The notes below the pieces were generated by a model, which worked only from the letters and a program-made list of their open reading frames with translations, was not told the DNA's origin and made no database searches. Both the position numbers and the translations under genes were made by a program. A DNA stretch of 64,000 nucleotides from Brevundimonas sp. (GTDB lineage: Bacteria; Pseudomonadota; Alphaproteobacteria; Caulobacterales; Caulobacteraceae), in the NCBI RefSeq assembly GCF_029945885.1, contig NZ_JAQSDK010000003.1, positions 1 to 64,000 of the forward strand, written 5' to 3'. Positions within the stretch are counted from its first letter, which is position 1; each line of letters starts with the position of its first letter. Below, in pieces: positions 44,073 through 54,206 of the stretch.

Positions 44073-45248
44073 CTAGCCAAAATGCAGGTCTGCGGCAGGC
44101 TCGGGAAGGCCGGCGGGCGGCGTCGGGCGAAGACCCCGTTGTGCGATCGTGTCAGCCAGGCGGGGGCGGAGCCGCGCGGTTGGTGCGGGAGACTCGATCA
44201 GGGTCTCCGCGAACGGGCGGCGGGCCAGCATGTTCGCGTAGACGTCCAGATACCGTCGGGCCATGGCCGTGGCCGAGAAACGCCGTTCGAACTGCGCCCG
44301 GATCTGGGCCCGGTCCAGCCGGTGCGCGCGCCCGGCCGCGGCAATCGCCTCGTCCATCGTGTCGACCAGGAAGCCGGTCAGCCCGTCCGCGATGATCTCG
44401 GGCGTGGAGCCGCAGCGGAAGGCGACGACCGGGGTACCGCAGGCCATGGCCTCGATCATCACCAGGCCGAACGGCTCGGGCCAGTCAATCGGAAACAGCA
44501 GGGCCTCGGCCCCGCCCAGGAAGGCCGATTTCTGTCCGTCGCTGATCTCGCCGACGAATTCCACCAGCGGATTGTCGGCGATCATCGGCTGAATCACCGT
44601 CTCCCAGTAGACCGTGTCGGCGGCATCGACCTTGGCCGCGATCTTCAGCGGCCTGTCCAGGGCCGTGGCGATCTGGATGGCGCGGTCGGGCCGCTTCTCC
44701 GGCGAAATCCGGCCCAGGAAGGCCAGATAACCCTCGGACCGGGGCGAGAATTCATACAGCTCGGCGGGCATGCCGTGATGGACGGTGGCCTGCCAGTTGG
44801 CGAATGGCATCGGTCGCCGCTGGTCATCGGAAATCGAAACCAGGGCGAAATCGCTCCAGCGCGCATAGACCGGTGCCAGGTCCGTGAGATCGAGCCGGCC
44901 ATGCAGGGTCGTCACCGTCCGGCCCGCGTGGCGGGCGAAGAAGGGGAAATGGATCATGTCGGTATGGAAATGGATCAGGTCGAACTCGCCGGCATGATCC
45001 AGCACCGTCGCCAGCAGCGTCATATGCGCTGCGAGGTCGGACTTCAGCGGGCGCGGGTCCAGCCGGATGGCCTGGTCGCGCACCGGGATCAGCCGTGCCC
45101 GCGTCCGGGCATCGGCACTGGCGAACAGGGTCACCTCATGACCCAGGTCGACGAGGGCATCGGTCAGATGCGCGACCACCCGCTCGGTGCCGCCGTAGAG
45201 CTTGGGCGGCACGGCCTCGTAGAGCGGGGTGACCTGGGCGATTTTCAT
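44073..45248 (-). CDS. Family-4 glycosyltransferase
   Basis: 391 residues, GT-B fold. The N-terminal domain shows MKIAQVTPLYEAVPPKLYGGTERVVAHL with the donor-acceptor loop GGTERV, plus HFHTDMIHFPFFA. The C-terminal domain has GRISPEKRPDRAIQIA and the EX7E motif EPFGLVMIEAMACGTPVVAF, typical of GT4 retaining transferases. No membrane helix is seen. The start MKIAQV at 45248 fits the family. It is cotranscribed with the debranching-like gene downstream. An upstream hairpin CCCACG-ACCG-CGTGGG at 45265-45280 lies between it and ccrM and may end the ccrM transcript. The sugar and acceptor are unknown. Confidence 0.9.
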   Translation of the reverse strand: MKIAQVTPLYEAVPPKLYGGTERVVAHLTDALVDLGHEVTLFASADARTRARLIPVRDQAIRLDPRPLKSDLAAHMTLLATVLDHAGEFDLIHFHTDMIHFPFFARHAGRTVTTLHGRLDLTDLAPVYARWSDFALVSISDDQRRPMPFANWQATVHHGMPAELYEFSPRSEGYLAFLGRISPEKRPDRAIQIATALDRPLKIAAKVDAADTVYWETVIQPMIADNPLVEFVGEISDGQKSAFLGGAEALLFPIDWPEPFGLVMIEAMACGTPVVAFRCGSTPEIIADGLTGFLVDTMDEAIAAAGRAHRLDRAQIRAQFERRFSATAMARRYLDVYANMLARRPFAETLIESPAPTARLRPRLADTIAQRGLRPTPPAGLPEPAADLHFG

Positions 45249-45373
45249 GACCGCGACTCCCGCACCCACGACCGCGTGGGCGCTACGAGGTCAAACCGGT
45301 CGGAGCGGGAACTGTTCCCCGGAAAATCCGGGTGTGCGACAGGATGTCCCGTCTGGCTGGCGGCAGGCCAGTA

Positions 45374-46468
<1,095 letters not shown>

Positions 46469-46489
46469 TCAGCTTGAGGGTAGAGTGGT

Positions 46490-46516
46490 GAATCATCACG
46501 GTTAAGGGCGGGTAAC
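46490..46516. promoter_or_regulatory. Divergent ccrM-murC control region
   Basis: The gap between ccrM and murC holds a GANTC site (GAATC 46490-46494) and a CtrA-like motif: TTAC-N6-TTAA on the minus strand (about 46502-46515), near but not equal to TTAA-N7-TTAA because the spacing is one base short. In Caulobacter the ccrM promoter is activated by CtrA and damped by its own methylation. The same logic here is inferred. Confidence 0.4.
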
Positions 46517-46609
46517 CGTGCGCAAATATCTCGCGGCATTCGCAGGAAACACGCACCGGACGGGCCCGGCCTCTGGGCAAACCCGCGCCGCTTTCGCTAT
46601 GACGCTGGG

Positions 46610-48022
46610 ATGAACGCTCGCCTTCGCCCCGTCCCCTTCGCCCTCGGGCCCGTCCATTTCGTCGGTATCGGCGGCATCGGCATGAGCGGCATCGCCGAGA
46701 TCATGCTCAAGATCGGTTATGCGGTGCAGGGCTCGGACGCCAAATCCAGCGCCAATACCGAACGGCTGGAAAAGCTGGGCGCGACCATCTTCATCGGCCA
46801 CGACGCTGCCCATGTGACCGAGGACGTTTCGGCCGTGGTCTATTCGACTGCCGTCAAGGCGACCAATGTCGAGATGGTCGCGGCCCGCGAGCGCCGCATT
46901 CCCCTGGTCCGCCGGGCCGAGATGCTGGCCGAACTGATGCGGCTGCAGTTCTCGATCGCGGTCGGCGGCACCCACGGCAAGACCACCACCACCTCGATGG
47001 TCGCCTGTCTGCTGGATGCGGGCAATCTGGACCCGACCGTGGTCAATGGCGGCATCATCAATGCCTATGGCACCAACGCCAAGGTCGGCGACGGCGACTG
47101 GATCGTGGTCGAGGCCGACGAGAGCGACGGCAGCTTCCTGCGGTTGAAGTCAACCGTGGCGATCGTCACCAATATCGATCCGGAACACCTCGACCACTAC
47201 GGCGATTTCGACGCGGTGCGGAAGGCGTTCGTGGACTTCGTCGAGAACATCCCCTTCTACGGCTTCGCCGCCGTCTGCCTCGACCATCCCGAGGTGCAGC
47301 GGCTGGTGGCCACGATCGATAATCGCCGGATGGTCACCTATGGCCTCAACCCCCAGGCCATGGTCCGGGCCGAGAACTGCGACATGGCCGCCGATGGCTG
47401 CCGTTTCGACGTGGTGATCCAGAACGGCGAGACGACCCGGATCGACGGCCTGCACCTGCCGATGGCCGGCTGGCACAATGTCTCGAATGCCCTGGCCGCC
47501 ATCGCCGTGGCCCGCGAACTGGGCGTGTCCGATGACGCCATCCGTGGCGGCCTGGCCGGTTTCGGCGGGGTCAAGCGTCGCTTCACCACCACCGGCGTCG
47601 TCAATGGCGTGCGTATCGTCGACGACTACGGCCACCACCCGGTCGAGATCGCCGCTGTCCTGAAGGCCGCGCGTCAGGTCACCGAGGGCCGGGTCATCGC
47701 CGTGATGCAGCCGCACCGCTTCACCCGGCTGCGCGACCTGATGGAAGAGTTCTCGACCAGCTTCTCCGACGCCGACGCGGTCATCATCGCCGATGTCTAT
47801 CCGGCCGGTGAAGCGCCGATCGAGGGCGTCGACAAGGACGCCCTGGTCGACGGCGTGCGCCGTTACGGCCACCGCCACGTCTCGGCCCTGGCGACCCTGG
47901 CCGACCTGCCGGCCGTCGTCGCCGCCGAGGCCAAACCGGGCGACGTCGTCGTCCTGCTGGGGGCCGGTGACATCACCAGCTGGGCCTATGCCCTGCCGGG
48001 GCAGTTGGAGGCGCTGGGATAA
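46610..48022 (+). CDS. murC: UDP-MurNAc:L-alanine ligase MurC
   Basis: 470 residues. [16 protein letters not shown] is the N-terminal UDP site and [14 protein letters not shown] the ATP loop. [43 protein letters not shown] and [19 protein letters not shown] are the other Mur ligase blocks. It adds the first stem residue, L-Ala. It opens the second half of the dcw cluster and probably has its own promoter in the ccrM-murC gap. The gap to murB is 150 bases and is filled by a palindromic repeat, unlike the tight spacing elsewhere. Confidence 0.98.
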   Translation: MNARLRPVPFALGPVHFVGIGGIGMSGIAEIMLKIGYAVQGSDAKSSANTERLEKLGATIFIGHDAAHVTEDVSAVVYSTAVKATNVEMVAARERRIPLVRRAEMLAELMRLQFSIAVGGTHGKTTTTSMVACLLDAGNLDPTVVNGGIINAYGTNAKVGDGDWIVVEADESDGSFLRLKSTVAIVTNIDPEHLDHYGDFDAVRKAFVDFVENIPFYGFAAVCLDHPEVQRLVATIDNRRMVTYGLNPQAMVRAENCDMAADGCRFDVVIQNGETTRIDGLHLPMAGWHNVSNALAAIAVARELGVSDDAIRGGLAGFGGVKRRFTTTGVVNGVRIVDDYGHHPVEIAAVLKAARQVTEGRVIAVMQPHRFTRLRDLMEEFSTSFSDADAVIIADVYPAGEAPIEGVDKDALVDGVRRYGHRHVSALATLADLPAVVAAEAKPGDVVVLLGAGDITSWAYALPGQLEALG

Positions 48023-48040
48023 TGCACCGTCTCACCGTTC

Positions 48041-48158
48041 ATCCCCGCGAAGGCGGGGACCCAGGCGTTAGCCCCGGCTCCCCGGCCCGATTTAGCGCTC
48101 CTGAAATTGTCCCGGTTGGTGCGAATATTCAAACTTGGGTCCCCGCCTTCGCGGGGAT
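48041..48158. repeat. REP-like palindromic element between murC and murB
   Basis: Arms at 48041-48064 and 48135-48158 are reverse complements (one mismatch at the inner end) and share the CCCCGCGAAGGCGGGGACCCA core with the element in murD. The 70-base centre differs from that of the murD copy. The right arm ends 14 bases before the murB ATG, so it may affect murB mRNA stability or translation. Confidence 0.9.
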
Positions 48159-48172
48159 GCACGGAAATTAAG

Positions 48173-49072
48173 ATGGCCTGGCGCGACTCCCTCCCCCCCG
48201 TGCGCGGCAAACTCCTGCGCGACGAACCGCTGGGCCCCTTCACCTGGTTCCGCGTCGGCGGCGCGGCCGATGTGCTGTTCATCCCGGCCGATGCTGACGA
48301 CCTGGCTGACTTCCTCAAGGCGCTGGAACCGGCCGTGCCGGTGACGGTGCTGGGCGTCGGCTCCAACGTCATCGTCCGCGACGGCGGGGTCGAGGGCGTG
48401 GTCATCCGCCTGGCCGGCCGTCCGTTCGCGGGCATCGTCACCGACGGTGACACCATCACCGCCGGTGCCGGGGCGCTGGACGCCATGGTGGCCAGGGCCT
48501 CGGCCAGGGCCGGGCTGGCGGGACTGGAATTCTATGCCGGTATCCCGGGCACCATCGGCGGGGCCCTGACCATGAATGCCGGCTGCTATGGCGCGGAGAC
48601 GAAGGACATTCTGGTGTCGGCCCGCGGGCTGACGCGGGCAGGGCAGTGGGTCGACTATGCCCTGGCCGATTTCGGCTACACCTATCGCCATTCCGAAGCG
48701 CCGGCTGACATCATCTGGATCGAGGCCGTCTATCGCGGCTCGCCCGACGCGCCCGAGGCCGTGGCCGCCCGCATCGCCGAAATCACCGCCCGCCGTGAAA
48801 CCACCCAGCCGATCCGCGAGAAAACCGGCGGCTCGACCTTCAAGAACCCGCCCGGCCATTCCTCATGGCGGCTGGTCGATGCGGCGGGCTGGCGCGGCAA
48901 ACCTTTCGGTGGAGCGAAATTCAGTGAGCTACATTCCAACTTCATGATCAATTTCAACGACGCGACCGCCGCGGACATTGAAGGTCTGGGAAATGCGGTG
49001 CGCGAGGACGTTCAAAGTAAACTGAACGTAAACCTCGAATGGGAGATCAAGAGGATCGGCCGCCCCCTTTGA
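48173..49072 (+). CDS. murB: UDP-N-acetylenolpyruvoylglucosamine reductase MurB
   Basis: 299 residues, type II MurB. FAD-binding domain: [69 protein letters not shown]. Substrate domain: [25 protein letters not shown], with [10 protein letters not shown] containing the Ser/His region. It reduces UDP-GlcNAc-enolpyruvate to UDP-MurNAc with NADPH. The start is ATG at 48173; the frame continues upstream through the repeat but those codons match no MurB. The RBS is weak (GGAAA), just after the palindrome arm. It ends 9 bases before ddl. Confidence 0.97.
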   Translation: MAWRDSLPPVRGKLLRDEPLGPFTWFRVGGAADVLFIPADADDLADFLKALEPAVPVTVLGVGSNVIVRDGGVEGVVIRLAGRPFAGIVTDGDTITAGAGALDAMVARASARAGLAGLEFYAGIPGTIGGALTMNAGCYGAETKDILVSARGLTRAGQWVDYALADFGYTYRHSEAPADIIWIEAVYRGSPDAPEAVAARIAEITARRETTQPIREKTGGSTFKNPPGHSSWRLVDAAGWRGKPFGGAKFSELHSNFMINFNDATAADIEGLGNAVREDVQSKLNVNLEWEIKRIGRPL

Positions 49073-49081
49073 GTTGATCCC

Positions 49082-50020
49082 ATGACCCGCCCGCTCGCAG
49101 ATCTGCACGTCGCCGTCCTGCTGGGGGGACTGTCGTCCGAGCGTGAGGTCTCGCTGTCGTCGGGCAAGGGCTGCGCCGATGCGCTGGAGGCCCAGGGGGC
49201 CCGCGTCACCCGCGTCGACGCCGGTCGCGACCTGGCCCAGCTGCTGGCCGCGCTGAAACCCGACGTCGTCTTCAACGCCCTGCACGGCCACTATGGCGAG
49301 GACGGCTGCGCCCAGGGCGTGCTGGAAACCCTCGGCATCCCCTACACCCATTCCGGCGTGCTGGCCTCGGCCCTGGCCATGGACAAGTCGCGGTCCAAGG
49401 CGGTGCTGAAGGCCGCCGGGGTCGTCGTGCCCGGCGGTGGCCTGTTCGACCGGTTCGAGGTCGCCCGCCGCCACGTGATTCCGCCGCCCTATGTGATCAA
49501 GCCCAATGCCGAAGGCTCCTCGGTCGGGGTCCATGTGGTGATGGAGGGCGCGAACCGGCCGGTCGCCGACCTGGCCGAGGACAGCTGGACCTATGGCGAA
49601 CAGGTGATGGTCGAGCCCTTCATCGCCGGCAAGGAACTGGCGGTCACGGTTCTCGGCGAGGCGACCGGCCCGCGCGCCCTGACCATCACCGACATCACCC
49701 CGACCAAGGGCTTCTACGACTATGAGGCCAAATACGCGCCGGGCGGCTCGATCCACGTCCTGCCCGCCGTCCTGCCGCCCCATGTGTTCGAGCGGGCCCT
49801 GCGCCAGTCGGAGCTGGCCCATACCGCCATGGGCTGTCGCGGCGTCACCCGATCCGACTTTCGTTATGATGATATTAAGGACGATCTCGTCTTTCTGGAG
49901 ATCAATACCCAGCCCGGCATGACCCCGACCTCGCTCGTTCCCGAGCAGGCCGCCCATTGCGGGATGGATTACAAATCTTTGGTTCGGTGGATGGTGGAGG
50001 ACGCCTCATGCCCGCGGTAG
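49082..50020 (+). CDS. ddl: D-alanine--D-alanine ligase
   Basis: 312 residues, ATP-grasp fold. Blocks: VLLGGLSSEREVSLSSGKGCADAL, FNALHGHYGEDGCAQGVLETLGIPYTHSGVLASALAMDK, PYVIKPNAEGSSVGVHV, EPFIAGKELAVTVLG, and C-terminal FLEINTQPGMTPTSLVPEQA. It makes D-Ala-D-Ala for MurF. The length is that of the compact DdlB form. It overlaps ftsQ by 13 bases and follows murB closely, so translation is probably coupled. Confidence 0.97.
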   Translation: MTRPLADLHVAVLLGGLSSEREVSLSSGKGCADALEAQGARVTRVDAGRDLAQLLAALKPDVVFNALHGHYGEDGCAQGVLETLGIPYTHSGVLASALAMDKSRSKAVLKAAGVVVPGGGLFDRFEVARRHVIPPPYVIKPNAEGSSVGVHVVMEGANRPVADLAEDSWTYGEQVMVEPFIAGKELAVTVLGEATGPRALTITDITPTKGFYDYEAKYAPGGSIHVLPAVLPPHVFERALRQSELAHTAMGCRGVTRSDFRYDDIKDDLVFLEINTQPGMTPTSLVPEQAAHCGMDYKSLVRWMVEDASCPR

Positions 50021-50901
50021 TTCGCGGCGGTCGGCGACAGAGTTCCAGTCAGGCTCCCAAGCGTGGTGCGCCCTCCGGCAAGGGAGGCAACCGGTCGCGT
50101 GGCGGTGCCCGGAATGCGTCACCGGTTCCCGGCAAGATGGCGGCCATCGGCCGTCTCGACCTGTCGCCCCGCGCCGTGGTGATCAGCATCGCCGCGGGCG
50201 TGCTGCTGCTGGCTGGCGTCCTGGCCACCGGGACCCGGGCCGAGCGGATCGGGGCCTCGGTCCACGGCGGCGTCGATACCGTCATGACCGGCATGGGGCT
50301 CAGCCTGCGCCGGGTCCACATCACCGGGGCCTCGGCCGAGGCCACCCCCGCGATCCAGCAGGCCCTTGGCGTCCAGGCCGGACAGCCGATCACCAGTCTC
50401 GACCTGGACCTGCTGCGTCAGCGGGTCGAGGCGGTCGGCTGGGTGCAGGAGGCGCGCGTGGTGCGCCTGCTGCCCGACACCTTGATCATCGAGGTGCGCG
50501 AGCACGACCGTCTCGCCGTCTGGCAGGCGGGCGGACAGGTCAAGGTTATCGACGGCCAGGGCCGGGTCATCGCCGGGGCCGATGCCGGCCGCTATCCGGG
50601 CCTGCCGCTGGTCGTCGGCAAGGGGGCCGATCTGGCCGCCGCCGAAATCCTGCCCCTGCTGGCCCAGCGCCCGCGCCTGATGAGCCGCGTCGACGCCCTG
50701 GTGCGGGTCGACGAACGCCGCTGGGACCTGCGTCTCAAGGACGGCAGTTTGATTCAACTGCCCGCGACCGACCAGGACGCGGCCCTGATCCAGCTCGATG
50801 CGCTGGACCAGCGCGAACGGCTGCTCGACCTCGGCTTCGCCCGGGTCGACCTGCGAACCCCGGACGAAGTCGCCGTCCGTCCTTCGGCCGGTGAAGTGTA
50901 A
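50008..50901 (+). CDS. ftsQ: Cell division protein FtsQ
   Basis: 297 residues. A basic N-terminus rich in Gly/Arg/Lys (about 1-50) is followed by one membrane helix (VISIAAGVLLLAGVLATG), the POTRA domain (RRVHITGASAEATPAIQQALGVQAGQPITSLDLDLLRQRVEAVGWVQEARVVRLLPDTLIIEVREH) and the FtsQ beta domain. It recruits the FtsL-FtsB complex in the divisome. The start at 50008 is inside ddl, with GGTGGAGGAC nine bases upstream. It lies 21 bases before ftsA. Confidence 0.94.
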   Translation: MPAVVRGGRRQSSSQAPKRGAPSGKGGNRSRGGARNASPVPGKMAAIGRLDLSPRAVVISIAAGVLLLAGVLATGTRAERIGASVHGGVDTVMTGMGLSLRRVHITGASAEATPAIQQALGVQAGQPITSLDLDLLRQRVEAVGWVQEARVVRLLPDTLIIEVREHDRLAVWQAGGQVKVIDGQGRVIAGADAGRYPGLPLVVGKGADLAAAEILPLLAQRPRLMSRVDALVRVDERRWDLRLKDGSLIQLPATDQDAALIQLDALDQRERLLDLGFARVDLRTPDEVAVRPSAGEV

Positions 50902-50922
50902 GCGTATGAAAGAGCGGAACTG

Positions 50923-52248
50923 ATGGCCGGGCGTGCGGACAAGACTGTGGACAATGCCAAGGGCGCGGCGGGCCGTGCCCCGGTCGTGGCGGCGCTCGAT
51001 CTGGGCCAGTCCAAGATCGCCTGTTTCATCATGAAGCCCGAGGGCGTGCGCCACGCCGACCGGACCATCCGGGTCGCCGGGGCCAGCCACGTCCAGTCGC
51101 GAGGGGTGAAGGGCGGGGCGATCATCAGTATGGACGACGCCGCCCAGGCCATCGGCCATGCGGTCGAACGGGCCGAACGCGCCGCCGGGGCCCCGGTCTC
51201 GGGCGTCGTCGTCACCACCGCCATCGGCCAGATGGCCAGCCACCGGGTCCAGGCCCGCGTCTCGCTGGGGGCGACGCCGGTCGGCGACGCCGATCTGGCC
51301 CGCGCCATCGGCATGGCCCTGGCCCAGGTGCGCCTGCCCAACCGCCGGCCGATCCACGTCCTGCCGATCGCCTGGTCGGTCGACGGCGCGCGCGGCGTCC
51401 ATGACCCGCGCGCCATGCACGGTGGCTCGCTGGGCCTCGACCTGCTGGTCGTCTCCATGGCCGAAAGCGCCTTCTCCTCGCTCAGCCACTGCCTCGAACT
51501 GGCCCATCTGGACCTGCAGGGCGTGGTCGCCGCGCCGATGGTCTCGTCCCTGGCCGCGCTGGAAGATGACGAGATGGACCTCGGGGCCGTCTGCATCGAC
51601 ATGGGCGGCGGCTCGACCAGCGCCGCCGTCTGGGGCGGACGCTCGCTGCTGCATATCGAAAGCCTCAATGTCGGCGGCGACCATGTCACGGCCGACATCG
51701 CCCGCGGCCTGTCGACCTCGCGGGCCGGGGCCGAGCGGCTCAAGACCCTGCACGGCTCGGCCATGGCCTCGGCCAATGAGGACCGCGAAATGCTGGAGGC
51801 CCCGCCGCGCGGCGAGGATCCGTCGTCCGGTCCGGTGATCGTGCCCCGGGCCATGCTCAAGACTGTCATCGCCCCCCGTGTCGAGGAGACGCTGGAACTG
51901 CTGCGCGACCGCCTGCGCAATGCCGGGGTCGGGCTTGAGCCCGGCGCAGGCCTGGTCCTGACCGGCGGGGCCAGCCAGCTGAACGGCGTGCGGGAACTGG
52001 CCGTGCGGGTGTTCGACCGCCCGGTCCGCCTCGGCAAGCCGCAGCGCGCGCCCCACCTGGCCGACGCGGCCTCGGGCCCGGCCTTCTGTTCGGCTGCCGG
52101 TATCCTGCTGCGCGCCGCCTATGGACCGCGCGAGGCCGTCTCGGCCCGCAAGCTGATGTCGCGGCAGATCACCGCCGCCGACGCCCCCCGGGTGCATCAG
52201 GGCAATCTGGTCGCCCGCGCGGCCGGCTGGCTGCGCGAAAACCTCTGA
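50923..52248 (+). CDS. ftsA: Cell division protein FtsA
   Basis: 441 residues, actin-like fold. PHOSPHATE blocks: AALDLGQSKIACFIM at the N-terminus, VCIDMGGGSTSAAVWGG and GLVLTGGASQLNGVRELA. The C-terminal amphipathic helix (NLVARAAGWLRENL) is the membrane-targeting sequence. It tethers FtsZ to the inner membrane. A variable loop (about 285-310: MLEAPPRGEDPSSGP) resembles that of other alphaproteobacterial FtsA. It ends 220 bases before ftsZ, which carries its own control region. Confidence 0.96.
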   Translation: MAGRADKTVDNAKGAAGRAPVVAALDLGQSKIACFIMKPEGVRHADRTIRVAGASHVQSRGVKGGAIISMDDAAQAIGHAVERAERAAGAPVSGVVVTTAIGQMASHRVQARVSLGATPVGDADLARAIGMALAQVRLPNRRPIHVLPIAWSVDGARGVHDPRAMHGGSLGLDLLVVSMAESAFSSLSHCLELAHLDLQGVVAAPMVSSLAALEDDEMDLGAVCIDMGGGSTSAAVWGGRSLLHIESLNVGGDHVTADIARGLSTSRAGAERLKTLHGSAMASANEDREMLEAPPRGEDPSSGPVIVPRAMLKTVIAPRVEETLELLRDRLRNAGVGLEPGAGLVLTGGASQLNGVRELAVRVFDRPVRLGKPQRAPHLADAASGPAFCSAAGILLRAAYGPREAVSARKLMSRQITAADAPRVHQGNLVARAAGWLRENL

Positions 52249-52465
52249 TTCCCGGCCTGTAGTCCGGCAAAAACGGTCGGCCCTGTTGAAAGATGGGTGA
52301 TTTCTGCCGCGAAGGTTAACGAACCGGCTGTTCAACGGTCCGACTCACGCTAACCGGTAACCTTCCCTTAACGCTGTTGGGGCTTTCCTTAACACGTCCA
52401 TAACCAATGCGAATCGGCGGGGACTTCGCATTGGATCTAAGGGGCTGGGTCGGAAGGTCGGAATC
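52247..52465 (+). promoter_or_regulatory. ftsZ control region with GANTC sites and CtrA-like boxes
   Basis: The 220 bases before ftsZ carry four GANTC sites (GATTC 52247-52251, GACTC 52342-52346, GAATC 52411-52415, GAATC 52461-52465). Two motifs match the CtrA box TTAA-N7-TTAA with one mismatch each: GTAA-N7-TTAA (52357-52371) and TTAA-N7-ATAA (52389-52403). In Caulobacter ftsZ is repressed by CtrA and its expression needs CcrM methylation. The last GANTC lies four bases from the ATG. The matches are seen; the regulation is inferred. Confidence 0.65.
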
Positions 52466-52468
52466 AAA

Positions 52469-54016
52469 ATGTCTCTATCGCTGGTGCGTCCTGAAAATAC
52501 GGAATTGAAGCCGCGGATCGTCGTGTTCGGCGTCGGCGGTGCAGGCGGCAATGCCGTCAACAACATGATCGACGCCGGCCTTGAAGGGGTCGAGTTCGTC
52601 GTCGCCAATACCGATGCCCAGCATCTGTCCTTCGCCAAGACCGACCGTCGCATCCAGCTGGGCGAGACCATCACCCAGGGCCTGGGGGCCGGCGCGCATC
52701 CCGAGGTCGGCATGAATGCCGCCGAGGAATCGGCCGAGGAAATTTTCGCCCATCTCGATGGCGCGCACATGGTCTTCATCACCGCCGGCATGGGTGGCGG
52801 CACAGGCACCGGGGCTGCCCCGGTCATCGCCAAATGCGCCCGTGACCGCGGCATCCTGACCGTCGGCGTCGTGACCAAGCCCTTCACCTTTGAAGGCCGT
52901 CACCGCATGCGTCTGGCCGATGCGGGCATCGCCGAGCTGCAGCGCTATGTCGACACCCTGATCGTCATTCCGAACCAGAACCTGTTCCGTGTCGCCAATG
53001 AGCGCACCACCTTTGCCGATGCCTTCGGCATGGCCGACCAGGTCCTGCACTCCGGCGTGCGTTCGATCACCGACCTGATGATCCTGCCGGGCCTGATCAA
53101 CCTCGACTTCGCCGACGTCCGCGCCGTCATGTCCGAGATGGGCAAGGCGATGATGGGCACGGGCGAGGCCACGGGCGACGATCGCGCCCTGATGGCGGCC
53201 CAGAACGCCATCGCCAACCCGCTGCTGGACGAGACCTCCCTGAAGGGGGCCAAGGCCGTGCTGGTCAACATCACCGGCGGTCTGGACATGACCCTGCTGG
53301 AAGTCGACGAGGCCGCCAATGCCATCGCCGGCGAGGTGGACGGCGATGCCAACATCATCTTCGGCGCGGCCTTCGACCCGTCGCTGGACGGCAAGATCCG
53401 CGTCTCGGTCGTCGCCACCGGCATGGACGAGGCGGTGATCTCCAAGATCGAGCCCCAGGGCACCAATCTGCTGGACGGCCGCCGCAACGCCGCCCCGGTC
53501 CGGGCACCGGAGCCCGCCCGTGCGGAAGCGCCGCGCGCCGCGGAATCGGCCCCGGTCACCCCGACCTTCCAGCCGGCCGAACGGTCCTACGCCACGGCCC
53601 CCCGGGCCGATGTGCGTCCCGAGCCGGTGATCCACGTCGCCGAGGAGCGTGAGCTGCAGCCGATCGTCGACCCCTGGGTCGAGGAATATGAGGCGGCCCC
53701 GCGTCCCCGCACCGCCACGGCGGCCGAGGCCCAGGGCGACCTCTACAGCGAGCGTCCGGCCCCCGCGGCGCCGGCCCGTGAAGAGGCGGTCGCCGAGGAC
53801 GCCTATGACGACCGGGATCATCGTCGCAGCGGCTGGAGCCTGTTCGGTCGTGGCAAACGCCCGGCCACCCCGCCGGTCTATGTGCCATCCTCGCCGTCGC
53901 GTGGCACCTCGCAGATGCGCACCACCACCTCGGCCCAGCCGGCTCCGGAGCCGGAAATCGGTCAGGCGGAAGACGATCTGGAGATTCCGTCCTTCCTGCG
54001 TCGCTTGGCCAACTAA
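52469..54016 (+). CDS. ftsZ: Cell division GTPase FtsZ
   Basis: 515 residues. The GTPase core is about 1-320: [15 protein letters not shown], the tubulin signature [14 protein letters not shown], the T7 loop [21 protein letters not shown] long Pro/Ala/Arg linker follows (about 325-500) and the conserved tail [14 protein letters not shown], which binds FtsA and other partners. The linker is much longer than in E. coli (FtsZ 383 residues) but typical of Caulobacterales. It polymerises into the Z-ring. The start at 52469 follows a GANTC site; an RBS GGAAGG lies about 10 bases further upstream. It is probably monocistronic or read through weakly into lpxC. Confidence 0.98.
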   Translation: MSLSLVRPENTELKPRIVVFGVGGAGGNAVNNMIDAGLEGVEFVVANTDAQHLSFAKTDRRIQLGETITQGLGAGAHPEVGMNAAEESAEEIFAHLDGAHMVFITAGMGGGTGTGAAPVIAKCARDRGILTVGVVTKPFTFEGRHRMRLADAGIAELQRYVDTLIVIPNQNLFRVANERTTFADAFGMADQVLHSGVRSITDLMILPGLINLDFADVRAVMSEMGKAMMGTGEATGDDRALMAAQNAIANPLLDETSLKGAKAVLVNITGGLDMTLLEVDEAANAIAGEVDGDANIIFGAAFDPSLDGKIRVSVVATGMDEAVISKIEPQGTNLLDGRRNAAPVRAPEPARAEAPRAAESAPVTPTFQPAERSYATAPRADVRPEPVIHVAEERELQPIVDPWVEEYEAAPRPRTATAAEAQGDLYSERPAPAAPAREEAVAEDAYDDRDHRRSGWSLFGRGKRPATPPVYVPSSPSRGTSQMRTTTSAQPAPEPEIGQAEDDLEIPSFLRRLAN

Positions 54017-54040
54017 CTCACTGAACGAACTGCGATAATC

Positions 54041-54073
54041 AGCCGCCCCGGAGCCCCAGGCCCCGGGGCGGCT
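54041..54073 (+). terminator. Hairpin between ftsZ and lpxC
   Basis: AGCCGCCCCGG (54041-54051) pairs with CCGGGGCGGCT (54063-54073). The following bases are TCGCGTTC, so the T tract is missing. It may attenuate or process the ftsZ transcript rather than end it fully. Confidence 0.45.
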
Positions 54074-54206
54074 TCGCGTTCGGGGCGAGCGATCTTCCCA
54101 AAACGAAACAATCCGAAACCCGACTTTCCTTTCGGCCTTGCGGAGGGCTCGCTAGACGGTCTGCGATCAGAGTTCCGCGCAGAAGCAGCGGAACGTCAGA
54201 GCGAGT

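Noticed and set aside
48023..48172. CRISPR-like repeat between murC and murB
   Set aside because: There are only two arms, inverted to each other rather than direct, and the same pair occurs in murD; no spacer array and no cas genes.
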